Shown: positions 1-5,690 of the stretch, in pieces
Numbering within the stretch: position 1 is the first letter of the stretch
Layout: every line of letters begins with the position of its first letter
Assembly (NCBI GenBank): GCA_002501695.1
Contig: DANZ01000076.1
Coordinates: forward strand, 1 to 8,810
Length of the DNA stretch: 8,810 nt
DNA from: Methanolobus sp. UBA474
Lineage (GTDB): Archaea > Halobacteriota > Methanosarcinia > Methanosarcinales > Methanosarcinaceae
Direction: 5' to 3'
Translations under genes and position numbers: made by a program
Notes under the pieces: model-generated
Database searches by the model: none
What the model saw: the letters and a program-made list of their open reading frames with translations, nothing else
Told to the model about the DNA's origin: nothing

Positions 1-237
1 GATGATGTCCAGTCCAAGGTCCAGCAATGAGGGATGCACAGCCCTGTATATGTCCTGCAGCGACGCCTCGCCCTTTATGTAATTACGCATCTCTGACAGC
101 ATGAACTCCGGTTTCATGCGTGAGACATACTTCAACGCGGATACTATCTCCTTATCGGTAATTGATGGTTTGATCGGTACAGCTCCTGGTAAATTTGCAT
201 CCTGGTCTGTGATGACCGAGTCCTTCTTTGTTGTCAT
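1..237 (-). CDS. N-terminal part of an unrecognised protein (runs off the left edge)
   Basis: The frame opens with ATG at 237-235 and stays open for 79 codons to the window edge, so the C-terminus is missing. The visible part starts with about 20 polar residues (MTTKKDSVITDQDANLPGA), then a proline-containing stretch and a predicted mainly helical segment (around residues 28-79) with charged and hydrophobic residues alternating. There is no signal peptide, membrane segment or metal-binding motif. I do not recognise the family. No purine-rich ribosome-binding site precedes the ATG, but a TATA-like TTAAATAT (plus strand 263-270) lies 25 bases upstream, which fits a leaderless mRNA starting at or next to the ATG. 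Codon use (AGG, ATA, CTG) matches the well-supported genes of the window. It is probably real; the function is unknown. Confidence 0.7.
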   Translation of the reverse strand, partial: MTTKKDSVITDQDANLPGAVPIKPSITDKEIVSALKYVSRMKPEFMLSEMRNYIKGEASLQDIYRAVHPSLLDLGLDII

Positions 238-262
238 ATAGGTGGTATAATGAAAGAACTGC

Positions 263-270
263 TTAAATAT
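263..270 (-). promoter_or_regulatory. TATA-like box for the gene starting at 237
   Basis: Read on the minus strand this is ATATTTAA, with 25 bases between it and the ATG. Archaeal TATA boxes lie about 25 bases before the transcription start, so transcription should begin at or very near the start codon. No BRE was scored. Confidence 0.5.
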
Positions 271-432
271 CAATCTGTGAAAGAGCGGATTTGCAGGGCA
301 GGTCCGAAAGCATTTAGCAGATCGATCATGCTTCTAGACCCGCTTGAACAGGATGTAAGACCATCTGGCAGGGATCGAAATATTTACCCCCGTGTTTCCA
401 CTGGAATAATATATTAATATTACTAATAGATG

Positions 433-473
433 TATAGGGTTCGCAACTCCACGGGTCTGAGACCTGCCCTATA
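433..473. repeat. Inverted repeat / nested stem-loop
   Basis: TATAGGG at 433-439 is the exact reverse complement of CCCTATA at 467-473. Inside it lies a second small dyad, GGTCTGAGACC (454-464). The 27-base inner part could fold as a short hairpin next to a free single strand. It lies about 160 bases downstream of the TspO-related stop and about 195 bases upstream of the start at 237, so it could belong to the 3' end of the first transcript or be a regulatory site. A 7-base dyad in 400 bases can arise by chance. Confidence 0.3.
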
Positions 474-634
474 ATAAGTGATGGCAATATCACAAGTTTA
501 AGACAGCGATCCTTGAATGGAGAAACGCAAGAGTTCGCAGAGAACCAAAAGCTCGGAAGAGCACATAAGTAGCCCTCTGTGAAATGCATGCTCTTTGTGT
601 TTGATGCTGGTATTATGTGGCCTCATATGAACAT

Positions 635-1438
635 TTATACAGGGACCTTTTTCCTTTTTGAGATCACAAGATATGCCTCTGCAAGCAGTAATAACACAAT
701 GCAAACGATCGTCGCAGTGATGACTGCAGGATACTGGCCGCCGAATCCTTCAGATGACGTGTGCCTTAGCCATATTCCCGCATAAGCCCAGACAATAACA
801 AGCCCATATGCAATATCCCTGTTCTTCAGCATCGTTGCAACTGCAATAGTGAACCCTGCAGCGAGCATTATAACGGTCCATGCCGCCTCACTTAAACCAA
901 AGCCCCTCCAGCCCAGGCTGACAAGAAGAATGGTAGCGTTAGCAATGGTGGCCACCGTTATCCATCCGAAGTACACGCTAAACGGAAGTCTGATAAACAC
1001 ATACCCTTCTGAAGAAAACCGCTCACTGCTTGTCATCCTGTTTATCAGGATCAGGCAGGCAAGGATCACAACCATCAGCAGCATGGATAACGGGATCATA
1101 CCATAATGCCATGAAATGATCCAGGCTGCATTGGCAATGGAAGAAACAGAGAAGAGTATCCCGGTCTTACGCAATAGCCCGGTCCTGGCGATATCCGTAC
1201 TGCCCCGAAGAACGCCAATATAGTAAAGGGTATACCCCGCCAGCAAGAGGTATATGAGTCCCCATATTGCAAAGGTCAGCCCCGCTGGGGCAAAAAGATT
1301 GGGATAGGAGTCCGAAACCTGGCCGGTGTTGACCCAGTTGATCGGGAGGATGTTGGCCAGCGCATTGACAACAACCATTGCCAGAAAAGTTACTGCCACG
1401 ATGATCTTGATCACTGTATCTGTCTGTTCTCTTTCCAT
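635..1438 (-). CDS. TspO/MBR-related (tryptophan-rich sensory) 8-helix membrane protein
   Basis: The 267-residue product is strongly hydrophobic, with about eight predicted membrane helices (roughly residues 8-30, 53-75, 91-110, 114-134, 148-175, 183-203, 207-224 and 235-259) and a basic tail (KRKK). The segment NLFAPAGLTFAIWGLIYLLL near residues 47-66 and the tryptophans near several helix ends are typical of proteins annotated as tryptophan-rich sensory or TspO/MBR-related. Classic TspO has about 160 residues and five helices, so this is the longer relative, and binding of porphyrins or cholesterol, known for classic TspO, should not be assumed. The start is supported by an AAGGAAG ribosome-binding site (plus strand 1447-1453) 8 bases before the ATG. 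It stands alone between two long gaps. The family is fairly sure; the ligand and role are unknown. Confidence 0.8.
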   Translation of the reverse strand: MEREQTDTVIKIIVAVTFLAMVVVNALANILPINWVNTGQVSDSYPNLFAPAGLTFAIWGLIYLLLAGYTLYYIGVLRGSTDIARTGLLRKTGILFSVSSIANAAWIISWHYGMIPLSMLLMVVILACLILINRMTSSERFSSEGYVFIRLPFSVYFGWITVATIANATILLVSLGWRGFGLSEAAWTVIMLAAGFTIAVATMLKNRDIAYGLVIVWAYAGIWLRHTSSEGFGGQYPAVITATIVCIVLLLLAEAYLVISKRKKVPV

Positions 1439-1446
1439 GTGTGCTT

Positions 1447-1453
1447 CTTCCTT
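1447..1453 (-). promoter_or_regulatory. Ribosome-binding site of the TspO-related gene
   Basis: On the minus strand this reads AAGGAAG, 8 bases before the ATG at 1438. It supports that start. A weak TATA-like TTTATTA lies farther upstream (plus strand 1489-1495), which would give a leader of about 25 bases. Confidence 0.5.
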
Positions 1454-1691
1454 GCTTTAGGCTATAACTTATCTTTGACAGGCGAAAGTAATAAAGGTGT
1501 TCTTAGGGTGTTTGGAGTTGATAATTTTCTAGTGGCATCTTTGTTGACTTCCATCATCTCATTATTCAGAAAAGCAAGCTGGGAGAAATATATCTTAAGG
1601 GCAGGGAAATTAAAATCATTCAGAAACATTGATTTTTGACGTGTCAATTAAGGAACTTGAGATAATCAGGTTATTCGACCCTTCATAAGCT

Positions 1692-1722
1692 GTGCAACGT
1701 GCCGCCTGGGGCGGGTGGTTAT
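1692..1722 (+). repeat. Copy A of a GC-rich stem-loop element (inverted partner at 3929-3961)
   Basis: This GC-rich island in an AT-rich gap carries the hairpin CCGCC-TGG-GGCGG (1702-1714). Read on the plus strand it aligns with the minus strand of 3930-3961: 27 of 32 columns agree, the shared core being GTGCAAYGTGCCGCC, then a changed 3-base loop, then GGCGGG and TGGTT. The stem is kept and the loop differs. Weaker similarity continues downstream (ATAGAG, then ATTTGCAGT at 1747-1755), with an offset of 13 bases against the other copy. It may be a dispersed repeat, a small structured RNA or the edge of a mobile element. Confidence 0.6.
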
Positions 1723-1826
1723 GCTGGCATTTAATAGAGTCCCGGCATTTGCAGTTTCATTACCTTACGATTTTTTGTTTTAATCATGCATATATAGCTA
1801 TCCTTTGTTAAGAGTTGATACGCATG

Positions 1827-1946
1827 ATCTAAAATTAAGCAACCTTTGCTTAGGATTTTCTTGTTCATTTTAAGTTAAGGTCTCTTTACTTAAATTGTTA
1901 TCTTATATTTTAAGTTAAGCTCTTTTTAGTTAGAGTAATGGATGGC
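1827..1946. repeat. Three degenerate 40-base tandem units with TTAAG motifs
   Basis: Units at 1827-1866, 1867-1906 and 1907-1946 line up without gaps. The second and third share ATTTTAAGTTAAG exactly (1867-1879 and 1907-1919) and agree at 23 of their first 26 positions; the first is more diverged but keeps TTAAG....CTTT.CTTA. The TTAAG motifs begin at 1835, 1875 and 1915, exactly 40 bases apart. Units one and two have dyad symmetry: TAAGCAA-CCT-TTGCTTA is perfect (1836-1852), and TTTAAGT pairs with ACTTAAA in unit two (1869-1894). A weaker fourth copy may lie around 1796-1812. The array looks like repeated protein-binding sites. It is too degenerate for CRISPR repeats. Confidence 0.55.
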
Positions 1947-1991
1947 TCTATAGAAATCTTTAATTTTGATCAAATGATGGCTCTGTAGAAA
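1941..1991 (+). repeat. Pair of 16-base direct repeats resembling insertion-sequence ends
   Basis: GATGGCTCTATAGAAA (1941-1956) and GATGGCTCTGTAGAAA (1976-1991) differ at one base and are 35 bases apart. GGCTCTGTAGAAA resembles the terminal inverted repeats of some insertion sequences; IS6-family ends, for example, carry a comparable GGCTCTGTTG-like start. The second copy is followed 43 bases later by an ATG that opens a short frame. No inverted partner (TTTCTACAGAGCC) exists in the window, so there is no intact element. Confidence 0.45.
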
Positions 1992-2033
1992 AACTCCATA
2001 TTTAAACAAATACCCATCTATAAATATTTCCAA

Positions 2034-2165
2034 ATGTGCTCCCTACCATATAACTCACGTATCATACCTAAAGTTGAACTAAGACCAAAACAGTGTATTG
2101 ACACTGTTCTTAAATCACTGATAGATCCATTCTATTTGTTGAAGAATTGCTTATACGGAAGTTAA
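2034..2165 (+). pseudogene. 43-codon open frame, possible truncated transposase start
   Basis: ATG at 2034 opens a frame of 43 codons ending in TAA at 2163-2165, the only plus-strand candidate in the window. A TATA-like TATAAATATT (2019-2028) lies just before it. The peptide (MCSLPYNSRIIPKVELRPKQ at the start, then DPFYLLKN) is basic and protein-like but too short for a domain call. Its position directly inside the IS-end-like repeat at 1976-1991 suggests the first part of a transposase cut off by deletion or a frameshift. I do not recognise the IS family. It could also be a chance open frame, since it is short and lies in an AT-rich gap. Confidence 0.3.
2089..2108. repeat. Perfect 8-base inverted repeat with 4-base loop
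   Basis: AACAGTGT-ATTG-ACACTGTT is a perfect hairpin inside the short frame at 2034-2165. It is not followed by a T run on either strand, so it does not look like a terminator. It may be a regulator or transposase binding site. Confidence 0.4.
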
Positions 2166-2214
2166 GGATCCTGTTAGTAGTACAGTGCTTGAAGTAGAAT
2201 GATTGCAGTAAGAC

Positions 2215-2240
2215 AAAAAGGAGGGAAAGATCAGAGAGTG
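2215..2240 (-). terminator. Possible U-rich terminator of the RNase J-like gene
   Basis: Read on the minus strand, a pyrimidine run with CCTTTTTGTC follows the stop codon by about 30 bases. Archaeal polymerase can stop at U-rich runs without a hairpin, and none is visible here. This is a weak call. Confidence 0.3.
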
Positions 2241-2246
2241 CTGAAA

Positions 2247-3653
2247 TTAGATAAGGCCCTTAAACAACTCCGGCCTTTCAGTATGGATCGGGATCAAGAT
2301 CTCAGGACAGATCTCCCTGATCATATCTCTCAGTTCCTCGCCACTCGCATGGCCTGATGCATGAGCGTTCTCGTGCCTGATACCAAAATGTGTCAGCCAG
2401 TTCATCTTCCTTTCCTCATCAAGTTCCATTTCCTCACAGAAAGGCTCGCAGGAAGACTTGATCCAGAGGGCATTGACAGGTTTTAGATCTGGCATCTGGC
2501 CTATCTCCCACATGCTCATGGAAACCACATAGTCCTTCTGGGATCGGTTAAGGTCATCGCATGTAATGGAGTTTGACCGGCAGATGAACTCCCGCTCCCA
2601 TTTTGCATAGTCCTGGGCTACCTGTTCTGCTGCCACGCCGCTCTTGTTTATCAGGCCCCAGTTTTTCCTGGGCTTGAGGATCTTCACATCATCTATGCAG
2701 AAAGGACAGTAGGAGTCAAGTGCCTCCACAAGATAAGCCAGCTTCAGGGGTATCACAAAGTCCCTCTCGTTCTCTTTTGCAGCACTGAAGATACTGCTGA
2801 CCCGGTCAATATCCCGGATAGGATGCTCAATGAACACCAGGCCATCACAATTACAGATGAGTCCGCTTATCTTTTTCTGGACTTCGGCTTCACTGTCCTT
2901 ATCCGTGCTGTCCATGCGTGTCCCCTCGCAGAGCATCCACTTTGGGACAGCCTCGCGAGCCTTTTCAACAAACCTCTGACTAAGGTGTCCGTTAGATCCA
3001 TGGAACCTGAGATCGCCGGTATAAACGATGTTCCCTTCATCAGTATAGATGATAAATCCACAGGATCCGGGCAAAGAATGGTCAACCGGGACCATTTCCA
3101 CTTCAATGCTGCCTATGGATATCCTTTGCCCTTCCTCCATCACATGGAAATCTCTTTGGTGTATATACTCTGCCTTTTTCCGGTCCACTCTGGAAAGGCC
3201 GCCCTTGCCGTTTTGATAGAACTTGAAACTCTCACATGCATCAATAAGGTCGGAAAACGTATTGCTTCCGGTTTCCTGGAGGCATTCAAGTATTATCCTG
3301 GTTGCCTGGGTGCAGTATATGGGAACATCCCATCTGAGGAAATGGATATACTGTGCATGGTCTGCGTGCGCGTGCGATAGAAAGACAGCATCTAAAGACT
3401 TCTCCTCTGCGGGCCTGCCCATGTGTGCCAGATAATCTTCTCTGTAGATCCCGTTCATATCAGGCAGCAGCCCAAACTCAAAGAGATCACCAAGGCCCGA
3501 ACATTTCCTGGGGTTAAGGAATTCACAAAAGTACTGGGAGTTCTTGTTGAAGCTCATTCCAAAATCAAGGAATACCCTTGTTCCTTTATGTTCAAGCAGT
3601 ATCTTGTTGCCGCCAATCTCTCCATTTCCGCCCAGGATATTGATCGAGACCAT
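2247..3653 (-). CDS. Metallo-beta-lactamase/beta-CASP nuclease, RNase J-like
   Basis: The 468-residue protein has the metal-binding set of the metallo-beta-lactamase fold: HAHADH at residues 94-99, His192 (VDHSLPG) and Asp214 (TGDLRFHG). The beta-CASP part follows, with an acidic motif A candidate (CEGTR, Glu243), His435 in HASGHAS and His457 in IPIHTE near the C-terminus. The order and the SGHAS...IPIH ending match RNase J and related RNA exo/endonucleases, which use two zinc ions to cut RNA in the cytoplasm. Its length is close to archaeal RNase J (about 450), but the region at residues 35-80 and a cysteine-rich middle (315-410) look divergent, so the substrate is uncertain. I chose ATG at 3653 over an in-frame TTG at 3671, because GGTGG lies 4 bases before the ATG. 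It follows the HAD relic by 21 bases. Confidence 0.88.
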   Translation of the reverse strand: MVSINILGGNGEIGGNKILLEHKGTRVFLDFGMSFNKNSQYFCEFLNPRKCSGLGDLFEFGLLPDMNGIYREDYLAHMGRPAEEKSLDAVFLSHAHADHAQYIHFLRWDVPIYCTQATRIILECLQETGSNTFSDLIDACESFKFYQNGKGGLSRVDRKKAEYIHQRDFHVMEEGQRISIGSIEVEMVPVDHSLPGSCGFIIYTDEGNIVYTGDLRFHGSNGHLSQRFVEKAREAVPKWMLCEGTRMDSTDKDSEAEVQKKISGLICNCDGLVFIEHPIRDIDRVSSIFSAAKENERDFVIPLKLAYLVEALDSYCPFCIDDVKILKPRKNWGLINKSGVAAEQVAQDYAKWEREFICRSNSITCDDLNRSQKDYVVSMSMWEIGQMPDLKPVNALWIKSSCEPFCEEMELDEERKMNWLTHFGIRHENAHASGHASGEELRDMIREICPEILIPIHTERPELFKGLI

Positions 3654-3657
3654 TTTT

Positions 3658-3662
3658 CCACC
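3658..3662 (-). promoter_or_regulatory. Ribosome-binding site that decides the RNase J-like start
   Basis: On the minus strand GGTGG lies 4 bases before ATG at 3653. The alternative TTG at 3671 would place this motif inside the coding region and has no such site itself. A TATA-like GATTTAAAG (plus strand 3673-3681) overlaps the stop of the HAD relic and could give the gene its own promoter with almost no leader. Confidence 0.5.
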
Positions 3663-3674
3663 TTTTTTCAAACT

Positions 3675-3863
3675 TTAAATCACATTTTTACCTATGTCCT
3701 TCACATCCAAAATATCCTTTATACTACTTAGAATATAGTCTGCCTTAACGTGATATGGCTCATTTATGTTCCTGTCATCGTAGGATGCATACGCTGTCAT
3801 CATCCCTGCCTTGCTTGCAGGCTCTATATCCATGCGCAGGCTGTCACCTACAAAAATCACTCC
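3675..3863 (-). pseudogene. C-terminal relic of a HAD-family hydrolase
   Basis: About 62 residues resemble the end of a haloacid dehalogenase-like phosphatase: VIFVGDSLRMDIEPASKAGM carries motif IV (GDS...D) and the following helix, then ADYILSSIKDIL closes the fold. Motifs I to III (the DxDxT nucleophile, the Ser/Thr and the Lys) are absent. The frame continues upstream to an ATG at 4016, but those residues are not HAD-like, overlap the 3' end of the lipoprotein gene and read through the repeat at 3929-3961. The gene therefore lost its 5' part, with the junction near 3864-3885 next to the repeat. A functional small protein is unlikely without the nucleophile. It ends 21 bases before the RNase J-like start, so the two may once have been an operon. 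Confidence 0.7.
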
Positions 3864-3928
3864 TTTGCGTCTATAACTGATTCGACTGCAAATAAACGAT
3901 TTTTGTTCCTCTATAGATATGCATGTGA

Positions 3929-3961
3929 TACAACCATCCCGCCGAAGGCGGCACATTGCAC
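3929..3961 (-). repeat. Copy B of the GC-rich stem-loop element, inverted relative to 1692-1722
   Basis: It contains the perfect hairpin CCGCC-GAA-GGCGG (plus strand 3939-3951). An outer stem pairs 3920-3927 with 3952-3960 (8 pairs, one bulged base), so the whole 3920-3960 stretch can fold as a branched stem-loop. It begins about 26 bases after the stop of the lipoprotein gene and could act as its 3' end structure, although no U run follows. The match to copy A is 27 of 32 columns, and the loop changes while the inner stem is kept. Confidence 0.6.
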
Positions 3962-3987
3962 TGCACTGAAACGTGGATAAACGAGAT

Positions 3988-5376
3988 TCAAGCAGTTTTC
4001 CAATCGCTGTAAACATATACAGGATCTGTGTTTGAACCCCCGGCTGTGATGCCGATACGATATCGTTCCCCGGCTGGTGCTTTAAGATTAGACACAGTAT
4101 ACGTGATGCTTTCCTCAGCTTCCAGGCTTGGTATCACATCGCTTTGCAGCTGGTCCCATACCAGGCCTTCAGTCTTTGTTTCAAGAGATGTGTATATAAT
4201 TATATTCTCTGCCTTTGCAGAACCTACGTTCTCAAGCACGATATCCAGATCTATATAACTATAATAAGTATCTCCCAAGCTACTTCCGGTGAAGTCGATA
4301 TTCAATTCAGGATAACCACTGTAGATCGGATGGATTATTGCATCGGCATTTATGAATTGATCCGGGATGTGGCCTACTGACCAGCCGGAGTTGGTAGTTT
4401 CAAGATAGAAATACTTCTCTCCTGCGTACTCGTAGTAACTCCCGTCTATCGCATCATTCCCTTTCACACCAGCGGCCATATGCCCGGGCAGTTCAATGAG
4501 CACAACACCGTAGCCCATATCATAAAGGAGCGAGGCAAGTAGGATCGATGAATCCTCACAATCCCCTCCGCCATTGTACAGTGTTTCAAACGGGAACCGG
4601 GGATATTCATCATAGCCAGAAGAAACGCTGTCACTCACATAGGGAAGTGACTGTACGAACGCCATCGTGATGTAGGGGATCTCATCATGTCCATAGCCGG
4701 CATCCTGAGCAAGGCTTTCCAGCTGGATTGTTATCTGTGAGATCAGTTCATCATCGTATGGGTCCGCCACAAACTGGTCATAGTTCCTGGTCCGGCTCCT
4801 TTGAGAATATGTCTTGTATGCATCGATGTAGTAGTCACATTCTATCTTAAACTCATAGGCATCATAATTCCAGGCATAGGTGCGGGTTATAATATCCGTA
4901 TCGATCTTAAGGTCTGACCTTATTTCCTGAGTACTTGTGGGAATGGACGCTTCCAGTGATATCTCAGGCCTTAAAGTGTATGTTAATTCAACAAGAAAAC
5001 TATTGTTCAGTATATTATCCACATGGATGGAATAGACTACGTTCTTGTTATTTGGGTCTTTAACATCATAGGTCTCTCCAAGGTGAACGACCTGTGTGTA
5101 ATACTCCTGCTCGTCTTTTCTGAAAGAGAGCCTGATGATCTCATCTTTCCGATCAATGTCCAGGACCTTTGCAGAATATCCGTTCTCAAGGTAAAGAACG
5201 GCAGTCTTTTTCAGGGTAGCATTATGGACTTCAGTGTCCTGATGGCTGTTTTTGTCGCCGGGATTCTCGTCTGCTGTGCCCACATCATTTAAATACTGTT
5301 CATCTTCCACACATCCGCTAAAAGAAAATATGACCAGCAATAGCACAGTCCATACAAGAAACCTGGGGATGTTCAT
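3988..5376 (-). CDS. Secreted lipoprotein with transglutaminase-like core and CARDB-like C-terminal domain
   Basis: The 462-residue protein begins with a lipoprotein signal (hydrophobic residues 5-19, lipobox FSGC with Cys22), followed by a polar, disordered stretch to about residue 52. A beta-rich segment (about 55-150) and a helical part lead to the core NGGGDCEDSS with Cys273. His299 follows in PGHMAAGV, and an acidic or polar residue near YLETTNSGW (Glu326) completes a transglutaminase/papain-like Cys-His-acid triad. Residues 370-450 (DIDLVLENVGSAKAENI onward) look like a CARDB or immunoglobulin-like adhesion domain. It should be anchored outside the membrane, acting on peptides or surface proteins as a protease or crosslinker; the substrate is not known. 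ATG at 5376 has no ribosome-binding site but a TATA-like box 20 bases upstream, so the mRNA is probably leaderless. It stands apart from its neighbours. Confidence 0.82.
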   Translation of the reverse strand: MNIPRFLVWTVLLLVIFSFSGCVEDEQYLNDVGTADENPGDKNSHQDTEVHNATLKKTAVLYLENGYSAKVLDIDRKDEIIRLSFRKDEQEYYTQVVHLGETYDVKDPNNKNVVYSIHVDNILNNSFLVELTYTLRPEISLEASIPTSTQEIRSDLKIDTDIITRTYAWNYDAYEFKIECDYYIDAYKTYSQRSRTRNYDQFVADPYDDELISQITIQLESLAQDAGYGHDEIPYITMAFVQSLPYVSDSVSSGYDEYPRFPFETLYNGGGDCEDSSILLASLLYDMGYGVVLIELPGHMAAGVKGNDAIDGSYYEYAGEKYFYLETTNSGWSVGHIPDQFINADAIIHPIYSGYPELNIDFTGSSLGDTYYSYIDLDIVLENVGSAKAENIIIYTSLETKTEGLVWDQLQSDVIPSLEAEESITYTVSNLKAPAGERYRIGITAGGSNTDPVYVYSDWKTA

Positions 5377-5396
5377 AGACTATAAAATTTAGCAAG

Positions 5397-5405
5397 TAAA
5401 TATAA
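5397..5405 (-). promoter_or_regulatory. TATA-like box of the lipoprotein gene
   Basis: On the minus strand this is TTATATTTA, ending 20 bases before ATG 5376, so transcription should start within a few bases of the ATG. A second AT-rich stretch (ATTTTATA) lies closer, but at about 10 bases it is too near to serve as a TATA box for a start before the ATG. Confidence 0.5.
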
Positions 5406-5690
5406 TAATCTTGTGGTTAATGTATCACATGAAAGAGCACAATATTTAGAAGTTTCGCAAGATCATCTTTTAAAGCAGGGTACGAAATCTTTGGCCGACA
5501 AGTTGCAGATCACACATGCGCGGAAGACTGTTGGAACTGCTAGAGAGTTACCATACCCTGTATCACGGGTTCTTTTTTCAACACGTGCAGATATTAATGC
5601 AAAGTGATATGACATCAAGAAATTACGAACTGATAGTTGATAAAAAGATATTATAAATTTATGTTCCTACATAATCAGAAATAGCTAAAA
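5406..5690. other. Intergenic region with one doubtful plus-strand open frame
   Basis: Together with the promoter at 5397-5405 this makes a 314-base gap. A plus-strand frame from GTG 5413 to 5607 gives 64 residues (with SLADKLQITHARKTVG in the middle) of fairly ordinary composition, but it has no recognisable motif and no clear ribosome-binding site. It could be the relic of a gene. Downstream of the HEAT gene's stop the minus strand is T-rich (around 5640-5690), which may be enough to end transcription. Confidence 0.4.

Larger units (their letters stand above)
238..634. other. 397-base intergenic region with one stem-loop, no gene supported
   Basis: This region separates the TspO-related gene (ending at 635) from the next minus-strand gene (starting at 237). 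The open frames on either strand give peptides with no recognisable composition or motif, so I call none. It contains the TATA box at 263-270, an AT-rich stretch around 405-430, and an inverted repeat at 433-473. I see no clear terminator after the TspO-related gene. Confidence 0.6.

Noticed and set aside
437..455. GGGTTCGCAACTCC resembles the T-arm of a tRNA
   Set aside because: The arm does not pair properly, and no acceptor stem, D-arm or anticodon arm can be built around it on either strand.
326..589. 87-residue minus-strand open frame
   Set aside because: Its peptide is rich in Cys, Ser, Pro and Trp with no domain-like pattern, it has no ribosome-binding site, and it crosses the AT-rich stem-loop region.
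1439..1647. Overlapping open frames of 61-66 codons on both strands upstream of the TspO-related gene
   Set aside because: They overlap each other, cover the promoter and leader of the TspO-related gene, and show no recognisable motif.
1827..1946. The 40-base array as a CRISPR
   Set aside because: Units differ at many positions, there are no unique spacers of regular length between identical repeats, and no cas genes are present.
2823..3380. 185-codon plus-strand open frame
   Set aside because: It lies wholly antisense to the RNase J-like gene, whose catalytic motifs are complete; it is a shadow of that gene's codon use.
3864..4016. Extension of the HAD relic to ATG 4016 as one intact gene
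   Set aside because: The added residues are not HAD-like, they overlap the lipoprotein gene's 3' end, and they translate the structured repeat.
5413..5607. 64-codon plus-strand frame as a real gene
   Set aside because: GTG start without a ribosome-binding site, no recognised family, and opposite to every supported gene; kept only as a remark on the intergenic region.
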